A stretch of DNA of 5,002 bases from Actinomycetes bacterium (GTDB taxonomy: Bacteria > Actinomycetota > Acidimicrobiia > Acidimicrobiales > Bog-793). Both the position numbers and the translations under genes were made by a program. Shown piece after piece: positions 1 through 5,002 of this stretch. The stretch spans positions 1 to 5,002 of the forward strand of contig JAKACF010000224.1 in the NCBI GenBank assembly GCA_021821585.1, in the 5' to 3' direction. Positions within the stretch are counted from its first letter, which is position 1, and the number at the start of each line of letters is the position of its first letter. The notes beneath the pieces are model-generated. The model was not told the DNA's origin and searched no databases. It saw nothing but the letters and a program-made list of their open reading frames with translations.

Positions 1-1
1 G

Positions 2-484
2 GACCTGCGCTGGTTTCCCGTGGCGGCGCCGTCGGCGTCGACCGTCGGGGGGATCCTGGCGGATCCCCGGGGGCTTGTCCTACCGGTGCTCACCCTTGCC
101 GCCGTCACGGTCGCCTCCTTCAGCCGGTACATGCGCTCGTCGATGATGGACGTCATGACCCAGGACTTCATCCGGACCGCGCGCGCCAAGGGCGCGAGCA
201 GTCGCAGGGTGCTCTACGGCCACGCATTGCGCAACGCCATGATCTCGATCATCACGCTCCTCGGCCTTTCGATCCCGTCGATCGTCGGTGGCGCCGTGGT
301 GACCGAGACCGTGTTCAACTACCCGGGGATGGGGCTGCTCACCTACAACGCCGCGCTCAATCTGGACGTGCCGCTGCTCATCGGCACGACGTTCGTCGCG
401 TCGCTTGCCGTAGTCATTGGGTCGTTCGTGGCGGACGTCCTCTACGCAGTCGTCGACCCGAGGATTCGCTATGGCTCCCGCTGA
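2..484 (+). CDS. dppB: DppB/OppB-type ABC importer permease, C-terminal half (5' end outside window)
   Basis: The frame is open from the left edge, so the start lies outside; a GTG at position 20 is internal, because family-like sequence (LRWFPV) precedes it. The 160 visible residues are roughly the C-terminal half of a permease usually 300-340 aa long. This protein forms half of the membrane channel of a Dpp/Opp importer (binding-protein-dependent transport, BPD_transp_1 fold). Visible are hydrophobic segments at about residues 25-41, 83-105 and 123-149 of the fragment; the cytoplasmic EAA coupling loop at 55-78 (DFIRTARAKGAS...HALRN), which contacts an ATPase; the family motif ETVFNYPGMGLL at 102-113; and the usual C-terminal ending VDPRIRYG. 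The stop overlaps the start of dppC by 14 bp, so the two are one transcription unit and probably translationally coupled. Substrate is unknown; dipeptide or oligopeptide is the default inference. Confidence 0.93.
   Translation, partial: DLRWFPVAAPSASTVGGILADPRGLVLPVLTLAAVTVASFSRYMRSSMMDVMTQDFIRTARAKGASSRRVLYGHALRNAMISIITLLGLSIPSIVGGAVVTETVFNYPGMGLLTYNAALNLDVPLLIGTTFVASLAVVIGSFVADVLYAVVDPRIRYGSR
460..464 (+). promoter_or_regulatory. Ribosome binding site of dppC
   Basis: GAGGA sits 6 nt before the ATG at 471, inside the last codons of dppB. It decides the start of dppC in favour of this ATG over the in-frame TTG at 417 and supports coupled translation of the two permeases. Confidence 0.75.
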
Positions 485-1445
485 CCCCTTTGTGGCCCCG
501 ACGGCCGGCGAGCTGCCCGTCGCCCAGGGGGTGACCGGCGGCGCGTTTCCCGAGCCGATGGCGCCGGGGGGCGAGGCCCGCTCGTCGGGGAGCCAACTGC
601 GCCAGATCGCCCGTACGTTCATCGAGAACAAGCTCGCCGTCGCCGGCTTCGTGGTGCTCGTCCTGATGGTGCTCTTCTGTTGGGTCGGTCCGGTCTTCTA
701 CCACACGAACCAGACGAACACGCAGACGGCCCTCCTGAACTCGACGCAGAACGCCCCGCCGAGCGGCACGAACCCGCTCGGGACAGACGAGAGCGGCTTC
801 GACATCCTCGGCCGCCTCATGTTCGGTGGCCAGAACTCGCTCATGATCGGCTTCGCCGCCGCCGGCGTCGCTACGGTGCTTGGCGTCATCTGGGGCGCCG
901 TCTCGGGCTACTTCGGCGGCGTGGTCGACTCGGTGATGATGCGCATCGTCGACGTGTTCCTGTCGGTCCCCTACATCTTCCTGCTCGTCACCCTCACCGT
1001 GATCTTCCAGTCCTCCGTTGGGCTGTTGATCATCGTGATCGGAGCGGTGGCATGGCTCGTGCCCGCCCGGTTGGTGCGCGGCGAGACGCTGACGCTGCGG
1101 GTGCGTGAGTACGTCCAGGCCGTCCGGGTCATGGGTGGCACGGGACGCCGGGTGGTGTTCCGTCACATCATTCCCAACGCGGTGGGGACGATCGTGGTGA
1201 ACGCGACCTTCCAGGTCGCGGACGCCATCCTCGCGCTCGCCGCTCTCGGCTTCCTCGGTCTCGGCGTCCCCGCCCCGCAGACCGACTGGGGCTCGATGCT
1301 CGCCGACGGCGTCAACGTCGTGACCGACGGCTACTGGTGGGAGATCTATCCGGTCGCGATCGCCATCATCCTCGTGGTGGTGGCCCTCAACTTCATCGGT
1401 GACGCGCTGCGGGACGCGTTCGAGGTGCGGCTCCAGCGCCGCTGA
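471..1445 (+). CDS. dppC: DppC/OppC-type ABC importer permease
   Basis: This 324-aa protein is the second channel subunit and would pair with the DppB product. The ATG at 471 is chosen because GAGGA lies 6 nt upstream and it gives the usual family length; an in-frame TTG at 417 would add 18 residues lying inside dppB. The N-terminal 50 residues are Pro/Gly/Ala-rich and cytoplasmic. TM1 follows at about 55-77, then the DppC hallmark NPLGTDESGFDILGR (101-115, usually HPLGTDxxGRD). More membrane segments lie at about 124-146, 158-180, 183-200, 241-263 and 294-310. The EAA loop is at 212-236 (EYVQAVRVMGG...RHIIPN), followed by ALGFLGLGVPAPQTDWGSML at 258-277 and a C-terminus GDALRDAFEVRLQ of the usual GDxLRDxxDPRL type. 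No ATPase gene follows on this strand; the next gene converges on it 13 bp away. The function assignment is firm and the substrate is open. Confidence 0.96.
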   Translation: MAPADPFVAPTAGELPVAQGVTGGAFPEPMAPGGEARSSGSQLRQIARTFIENKLAVAGFVVLVLMVLFCWVGPVFYHTNQTNTQTALLNSTQNAPPSGTNPLGTDESGFDILGRLMFGGQNSLMIGFAAAGVATVLGVIWGAVSGYFGGVVDSVMMRIVDVFLSVPYIFLLVTLTVIFQSSVGLLIIVIGAVAWLVPARLVRGETLTLRVREYVQAVRVMGGTGRRVVFRHIIPNAVGTIVVNATFQVADAILALAALGFLGLGVPAPQTDWGSMLADGVNVVTDGYWWEIYPVAIAIILVVVALNFIGDALRDAFEVRLQRR

Positions 1446-1465
1446 GCACGCGGCGCCCTCAGCGG
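1439..1465. terminator. Candidate bidirectional terminator hairpin spanning both stop codons
   Basis: CCGCTGAG (1439-1446) and CTCAGCGG (1458-1465) form a perfect 8-bp inverted repeat around an 11-nt loop that itself contains the palindrome GGCGCC (1452-1457). The arms include the TGA stop of dppC (1443-1445) and the TGA stop of the convergent ATPase gene (complement of 1459-1461). The same hairpin can form in either transcript. There is no T-run on either side, so it is not a classical intrinsic terminator. U-tract-poor hairpins at convergent gene ends are common in high-GC actinobacteria. The terminator role is inferred from position and symmetry. Confidence 0.5.
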
Positions 1466-3720
1466 GTCCCGGCCAACGCCTCGGTTCCGCTCGACTCGAT
1501 GGGTGTCTGGAGGGGGAAGTGGCACGCGGCCCGGTGCCCCTCGCCGAAGCGCCGAAGCGCCGGCTCCTCCTCCGCGCAGCGGTCCTGGGCGATCGGGCAG
1601 CGCGTCCGGAACCGACATCCGCTTGGCGGGTCCACGGCGCTCGGCAGCTCGCCACGCACCGCGGCCGCCCCGCGGCCGGCCGCCGGGTCGGGGATCGGGA
1701 TGGCGTCGATGAGGCCCTGGGTGTAGGGGTGGGCCGGTCGGGCGTAGACAGACTCGGCGGGGCCGATCTCGACGAGCTTGCCCAGGTACATGACGCCGAT
1801 CGTGTCGGCGATGTACTTCACGACGGCGAGGTCGTGGGAGATCACGATGTAGGCGAGGCGGTGGGATGCCTGCAGGGAGCGCATGAGGTTGAGAATTTGC
1901 GCTTGGATCGAGACGTCGAGCGCCGAGACCGGCTCGTCGGCAACGATCAGCCGCGGATTGAGCGCCAGGGCGCGGGCGAGGCCGATGCGCTGTCGCTGGC
2001 CGCCCGAGAACTCGTGCGGGTAGAGCTCGGCGGCGCGCCGGGGCAGGCCGACGGTTCCGAGCAGCTCGTCGACCCGGCGCCGGCGATCGGCCGCGCGGCC
2101 GATCCCCTGGATGTCGAGCGGCTCCCGGATGGTCGAGCCCACGCGCATGCGCGGGTCCAGGGAGGCATAGGGGTCCTGGAACATCAGCTGCAGGTCGCGA
2201 CGCCGTCGCCGGAGACTCTCCGGACGGGACAGATCGTCGCCGTCGAAGCGGATCGCCCCGGAGGTGGGGCGCTCCAACGCCACGACCAGGCGGCCGACGG
2301 TGGTCTTGCCGCAGCCCGACTCCCCCACGAGCCCCAGCGTCTCGCCGGAGCGCACGGAGAAGGAGATGTCGGAGACCGCCTTCACGCTGGCGATCCTGCG
2401 TTGTAGGAGGCCCGACGTGAGCGGGTACTCCTTGACGAGGTGGTCGACCTCGAGGAGCACCGCCCGGTGCTCGAGCTCCTCGGGCGACGCCGCGGCCGTG
2501 GTCAGGGCCGACTCGAGCGCCGCCAGCTCGTTGACCGCAGCGACGCGCACGAGGGCGCTCTCGGGCGCTGCGGCGTCGGCGGCAAGCCCTGGCTCCTCGA
2601 GCGCTGCTCCGAGCGGCTGCGTGGCGGCGGACCGGGAGACCGGGTGGAAGCAGGCGTAGCGATGGCCGGGAGTGGCAGCGTTGTCGTCGATGGGGGTGCT
2701 GGTCTCGCCGGGCACCGCCGACCGGCGTTCCGCAACGGCCGCCTCGGGGGCGAGGAGCGGCTCCTCGGCTCGGCAGCGGTCGGTGACGTAGCGGCAGCGG
2801 GGCGCGTAACGACAACCCGTGAGGTGCTCCGAGAGGTCCGGCGGAAGCCCGGGTATGGAGTAGAGCGGCACGGTTCGGTCCTGCTCGAGCCGCGGGATGG
2901 ACTGGAGCAGCGCCTCGGCATACGGATGGCGCATCTCGGCAAAGAGGTCCGACGTCGACGCCGACTCGACGATCTTGCCCGCGTACATGACCATGACGCG
3001 GCTCGTGCGGGACGCGATGACGCCCATGTCATGGGTGATCAGGACGACAGCCATGGAGAGCCGCTCACGCAGCTCGTCGATGAGGTCGAGGATCTGTGCC
3101 TGGATCGTCACGTCGAGCGCGGTCGTCGGCTCGTCGGCGATGAGGACCTTTGGCTCGCAGGCGAGCGCCATCGCGATCATCACCCGCTGTCGCAGGCCGC
3201 CCGACAGCTGGTGCGGGTAGGCCCGGAGCCGCTCCTCCGGCCGGGGCATCCCGACGAGGGTGAGCACCTCGAGCGCCCGCTCGCGGGCCTGCTTGCGGGT
3301 CACCTCGCGGTGCAGCTGGACGACCTCGGCGATCTGGCGGCCGATCGTCCAGGTCGGGTTGAGCGAGGTCATCGGGTCCTGGAAGATCATCGCCACGTCG
3401 TTGCCGCGGACCTGGCGCATGGCCCGCTCGTCGAGCTGGGTGAGGTCGCGCCCGGCGAGGCGGACGGCGCCGCCGGTCACGTGGCCGACACCGGGGAGCA
3501 GCTTCATGATGGACAGCCCGGTCGTCGACTTGCCACAGCCCGACTCGCCGACGAGGCCGACGCACTCGCCCTCGGCGACGCTGAAGCTGACGCCGTCCAC
3601 GGCGGTGACCGTGGCGCCGCGCAGGTGGAACTCGGTCTGCAGGCCCTCGACCTCGAGGACGGTCGCCCGCGTGGTCGGGACGGTCCCGGCCGGGCCCTGC
3701 CCGCGGTGTCGAGGCTCCAT
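1459..3720 (-). CDS. dppD: Fused DppD-DppF-type ABC importer ATPase with two nucleotide-binding domains
   Basis: This 753-aa cytoplasmic protein should hydrolyse ATP to drive a Dpp/Opp importer, supplying both ATPase halves in one chain. First half, DppD-like (about 21-360): Walker A GESGCGKST 58-66, Q-loop Q114 in FQDPMTSLNP, signature LSGGLRQR 172-179, Walker B VLIADEP 192-198 with catalytic E197, H-loop H230, HPY motif at 265, cysteines 303, 309, 316 and 357. An Ala/Glu-rich linker (about 361-420) joins the second half, DppF-like (421-735): Walker A GESGCGKTT 466-474, Q515 in FQDPYASLDP, signature FSGGQRQR 571-578, Walker B LIVADEP 591-597 with E596, H629, HPY at 664, cysteines 702, 708, 715 and 733. 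Both halves look catalytically intact. Fused Dpp/Opp ATPases are known in mycobacteria (DppD, OppD), but from memory they are shorter, about 550-610 aa. The ATG at 3720 has a good ribosome site upstream. The gene lies downstream of a single-domain dppF and converges on dppC. Symbol given by family, not by proven orthology. Confidence 0.95.
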   Translation of the reverse strand: MEPRHRGQGPAGTVPTTRATVLEVEGLQTEFHLRGATVTAVDGVSFSVAEGECVGLVGESGCGKSTTGLSIMKLLPGVGHVTGGAVRLAGRDLTQLDERAMRQVRGNDVAMIFQDPMTSLNPTWTIGRQIAEVVQLHREVTRKQARERALEVLTLVGMPRPEERLRAYPHQLSGGLRQRVMIAMALACEPKVLIADEPTTALDVTIQAQILDLIDELRERLSMAVVLITHDMGVIASRTSRVMVMYAGKIVESASTSDLFAEMRHPYAEALLQSIPRLEQDRTVPLYSIPGLPPDLSEHLTGCRYAPRCRYVTDRCRAEEPLLAPEAAVAERRSAVPGETSTPIDDNAATPGHRYACFHPVSRSAATQPLGAALEEPGLAADAAAPESALVRVAAVNELAALESALTTAAASPEELEHRAVLLEVDHLVKEYPLTSGLLQRRIASVKAVSDISFSVRSGETLGLVGESGCGKTTVGRLVVALERPTSGAIRFDGDDLSRPESLRRRRRDLQLMFQDPYASLDPRMRVGSTIREPLDIQGIGRAADRRRRVDELLGTVGLPRRAAELYPHEFSGGQRQRIGLARALALNPRLIVADEPVSALDVSIQAQILNLMRSLQASHRLAYIVISHDLAVVKYIADTIGVMYLGKLVEIGPAESVYARPAHPYTQGLIDAIPIPDPAAGRGAAAVRGELPSAVDPPSGCRFRTRCPIAQDRCAEEEPALRRFGEGHRAACHFPLQTPIESSGTEALAGTR

Positions 3721-3731
3721 GTCGCGTGCTG

Positions 3732-3740
3732 CTCCTCTCC
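3732..3740 (-). promoter_or_regulatory. Ribosome binding site of the fused ATPase gene
   Basis: On the minus strand GGAGAGGAG lies 11 nt before the ATG at 3720. It is a long purine run holding two overlapping Shine-Dalgarno cores. No earlier in-frame start exists, which supports the ATG. A dedicated strong site fits independent translation of this gene rather than coupling to the dppF gene 176 bp upstream. Confidence 0.7.
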
Positions 3741-3754
3741 TGGCACCCTGCCGG

Positions 3755-3773
3755 GCGTCACCGGCGGTGACGC
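3755..3773. promoter_or_regulatory. Perfect 8-bp palindrome in the leader of the fused ATPase gene (operator or hairpin)
   Basis: GCGTCACC (3755-3762) and GGTGACGC (3766-3773) are perfect inverted arms around a 3-nt GGC spacer. The element ends 34 nt before the ATG at 3720 and lies just upstream of the ribosome site. The arms could be a binding site for a dimeric repressor, or a short hairpin in the mRNA leader affecting termination or translation. No T-run follows, so a classical terminator is unlikely. The regulatory role is inferred from symmetry and position. Confidence 0.4.
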
Positions 3774-3825
3774 GCCAGGCCGCCGGGCGGTTGCCGTACG
3801 GGGCGGGAAGGTGCCGTGAGCTGCA

Positions 3826-3831
3826 ATGTTA
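3826..3831 (-). promoter_or_regulatory. Possible -10 element for the fused ATPase gene
   Basis: On the minus strand TAACAT stands out as a small AT-rich island (GGTAACATTGC) in an otherwise GC-rich gap between the two ATPase genes. It matches the TANNNT pattern of actinobacterial -10 boxes and would start a transcript with a leader of roughly 100 nt. No recognisable -35 hexamer lies 16-18 nt upstream, where the sequence is C-rich. The call is weak. Confidence 0.25.
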
Positions 3832-3896
3832 CCGTGCCGACCGGCCGGGGGCGGCTCGCCACGACCCTTCGGGCGCGGTGGTGGGGGCGCCCGCCT

Positions 3897-4958
3897 TCAG
3901 CTCGTCGGCAGGTCGGTGGAGGCGAAGTGGCAGGCCACGGTGTGGCCGTCGCCGAAGGGGGCGAGCGGCGGCTCGGCGGCGGCGCAGACCTCCTGGGCCT
4001 TCCAGCAGCGGGTGCGGAAGCGGCAGCCGCTCGGCGGGTTGACCGGGCTCGGGACGTCGCCGGGCAGCACGATGCGGCGGCGGGCGCGCTCGGCTCGGGG
4101 GTCGGGCACGGGGACGGCCGAGAGGAGCGCCTGGGTGTAGGGGTGCGCCGGGCGGCCGTAGATCTCCTGACGGGTACCGAGCTCGACGACCTTGCCGAGG
4201 TACATGACGGCGACGCGGTCGGAGATGTGGCGGACGACCGAGAGGTCGTGGGCGACGAACAGGTAGGCGAGGCCGAGCTGCTCCTGGAGCTCCTCGAGGA
4301 GGTTGACCACGCCCGCCTGGACCGAGACGTCGAGGGCGGAGACGGGCTCGTCGAGGACGAGCAGGCGTGGCTCGATGATGAGGGCCCGGGCGATGCCGAT
4401 CCGCTGGCGCTGGCCGCCGGAGAACTCGTTCGGGTAGCGACCGGCGTGCGAGGGCGACAACCCGACGCGCCGGAGCGCCTCGGCGACGGCGGTCGGCCCG
4501 TCGGACTTGTTCCAGCGTCCGTGCACCTTGAGCGGCTCGGCGATCGTCTCGCCGACGGGCACCTTCGGGTCGAGCGAGGCATAGGGGTCCTGGAAGACGA
4601 CCTGGAGGTGCTGGCGCATCGCGCGCAGCTCGTCGGCCCCGAGCGTGGTCAGCTCCCGGCCCTCGAAGCGGACCGAGCCGGAGGTGGGGCGCACCAGCTG
4701 GAGCACGGAGCGCGCGGCCGTCGTCTTGCCACAGCCGGACTCGCCGACGAGCCCGAGGGTCTCGCCGGCGCCGACCCGGAACGAGATACCGCAGACGGCG
4801 TGCACCTGCCCGACCGTGTGGCGGAGCACCTTTCCGCCGCGCACCGGATAGTGCTTGACGAGGTCGTCGACGGCGAGCATCGGCGTGCCGGCCAGCTCGT
4901 CCCCGGCCGACCCGGCCGCGGCGGCGCCGCCGGCGAGGGTGTCGCCCCGGGCGCTCAC
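3897..4958 (-). CDS. dppF: DppF/OppF-type ABC importer ATPase, single domain
   Basis: This 353-aa cytoplasmic ATPase is of normal length for the family (320-350 aa) and would work with a DppD-type partner under a DppB-DppC channel. Visible are the A-loop region HYPVRGG (36-42), Walker A GESGCGKTT 72-80, Q-loop Q123 in FQDPYASLDP, signature FSGGQRQR 179-186, Walker B LLVLDEP 199-205 with catalytic E204, D-loop SALD, H-loop H237, HPYTQAL 272-278 and the C-terminal cluster C312, C318, C325 and C343. FQDPYASLDP and the motif set make it a close paralogue of the second half of the fused ATPase downstream. The GTG at 4958 is preferred: GGAG lies 10 nt upstream and it overlaps the upstream stop as GTGA. 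It gives a 26-residue Ala/Gly-rich leader before the fold. An ATG at 4880 (residue 27) is the alternative but lacks a clear ribosome site. Its partner is not in view unless it is the gene just upstream. Confidence 0.95.
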   Translation of the reverse strand: MSARGDTLAGGAAAAGSAGDELAGTPMLAVDDLVKHYPVRGGKVLRHTVGQVHAVCGISFRVGAGETLGLVGESGCGKTTAARSVLQLVRPTSGSVRFEGRELTTLGADELRAMRQHLQVVFQDPYASLDPKVPVGETIAEPLKVHGRWNKSDGPTAVAEALRRVGLSPSHAGRYPNEFSGGQRQRIGIARALIIEPRLLVLDEPVSALDVSVQAGVVNLLEELQEQLGLAYLFVAHDLSVVRHISDRVAVMYLGKVVELGTRQEIYGRPAHPYTQALLSAVPVPDPRAERARRRIVLPGDVPSPVNPPSGCRFRTRCWKAQEVCAAAEPPLAPFGDGHTVACHFASTDLPTS

Positions 4959-5002
4959 GGCCGTCGGTCTCCGTCGCCGTCGTCGCCGTCGCGGTCCTCG
5001 AG
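4955..5002 (-). CDS. 3' end of an upstream gene (15 codons and stop), partner unknown
   Basis: One minus-strand frame is open from the right edge and stops at a TGA that shares GTGA (4955-4958) with the start of dppF. It would end in the acidic, repetitive tail LEDRDGDDGDGDRRP. A 4-bp stop/start overlap is the classic arrangement of coupled actinobacterial genes, and dppF usually follows dppD. The natural inference is therefore the C-terminal tail of a DppD-type ATPase. Only 15 codons are visible and no domain can be recognised. The frame of dppF itself is also open to the edge but would read as a long arginine run, which is less credible as protein. Confidence 0.45.
   Translation of the reverse strand, partial: LEDRDGDDGDGDRRP
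4969..4972 (-). promoter_or_regulatory. Ribosome binding site of dppF
   Basis: GGAG on the minus strand lies 10 nt before the GTG at 4958, inside the last codons of the upstream frame. It favours this GTG over the ATG at 4880. Confidence 0.45.

Larger units (their letters stand above)
3721..3896 (-). other. Intergenic gap between the two ATPase genes
   Basis: This 176-bp gap is the only sizeable non-coding stretch in the window. From right to left it holds a GC-rich segment just after the dppF stop, with small self-complementary pieces such as GGGCGCCC at 3885-3892 but no clear terminator; the TAACAT island; the 19-bp palindrome; and the ribosome site. I see no convincing small gene: frames that stay open here are continuations of frames antisense or shifted to the neighbouring genes. 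The gap suggests that the fusion gene has its own promoter, although read-through from dppF remains possible. Confidence 0.6.

Noticed and set aside
417..470. Earlier TTG start for dppC
   Set aside because: It would add 18 residues read from inside dppB. The ATG at 471 has GAGGA at proper spacing and gives a normal length.
414..1655. Long minus-strand open frame opposite dppC
   Set aside because: It is a codon-bias shadow: the product is rich in Arg, His, Asp and Glu with no motif, and dppC on the other strand is unmistakable.
2162..2181. Identical 20-bp string also present at 4576-4595
   Set aside because: It encodes the conserved Q-loop stretch FQDPYASL in two paralogous ATPase domains. 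It reflects conservation, not a mobile or regulatory repeat.
1399..2406. Plus-strand open frame antisense to the fused ATPase
   Set aside because: It is antisense to conserved ATPase motifs, with Arg/Gly/Ala/Asp-rich composition and no domain.
1346..2815. Long minus-strand open frame overlapping the fused ATPase in another frame
   Set aside because: The product is Arg/Pro/Ala-rich low complexity. The real ATPase frame carries the complete second-half motif set in the same DNA.
2440..3819. Long plus-strand open frame antisense to the first ATPase half and the gap
   Set aside because: It is typical of high-GC DNA antisense to a biased gene. No motif and no credible start or operon context was seen.
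3841..3896. Possible terminator just after dppF
   Set aside because: The self-complementary pieces are short (GGGCGCCC, a CCC/GGG mini-stem) and do not combine into a stable extended stem. There is no T-run.
3758..4582. Minus-strand open frame in dppF, alternative phase
   Set aside because: The product is almost wholly Ser, Arg, Pro and Ala. It is a frame-shifted reading of the dppF codons.

Overview
This is a very GC-rich window with strong G/C third-position bias. It is consistent with a high-GC actinobacterium, possibly a deep-branching lineage, but nothing in it fixes the taxon. It holds a peptide/nickel-type (Dpp/Opp family) ABC importer locus and almost no non-coding DNA. I see no tRNA, rRNA, CRISPR, insertion sequence or phage signal.

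Left part, plus strand (2-1445): the C-terminal half of a DppB-type permease, cut by the window edge, followed by a complete DppC-type permease (324 aa). The two reading frames overlap by 14 bp. Both carry the EAA loop that docks onto the ATPases. The 5' half of dppB lies outside, as presumably does any substrate-binding lipoprotein gene.

Right part, minus strand (1459-5002, transcribed right to left): the last codons of an unidentified upstream gene, which overlaps the next start by 4 bp (GTGA); then a single-domain DppF/OppF-type ATPase (353 aa); then a 176-bp gap with a candidate promoter, a perfect palindrome and a strong Shine-Dalgarno; then a 753-aa protein with two complete ATPase modules (a DppD-type half fused to a DppF-type half). 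All three nucleotide-binding domains have intact catalytic motifs and a four-cysteine C-terminal cluster.

The two groups converge, with stop codons 13 bp apart. An 8-bp inverted repeat that includes both stop codons spans the junction and is a candidate shared terminator. The simplest reading is that the fused ATPase alone could power a DppB-DppC heterodimer, and that the separate DppF pairs with a DppD-like partner just outside the window. The locus would then carry ATPase sets for two importers, or an exchangeable set. Substrates cannot be told from sequence alone: peptides are the default, but nickel, sugars and other solutes are imported by the same family.

The window is largely an ordinary transporter region. 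I did not find a convincing new system. The points most worth a second look are the fused ATPase with its extra insert and linker, the surplus ATPase domains, the stop-codon hairpin, and the palindrome in the leader of the fusion gene.
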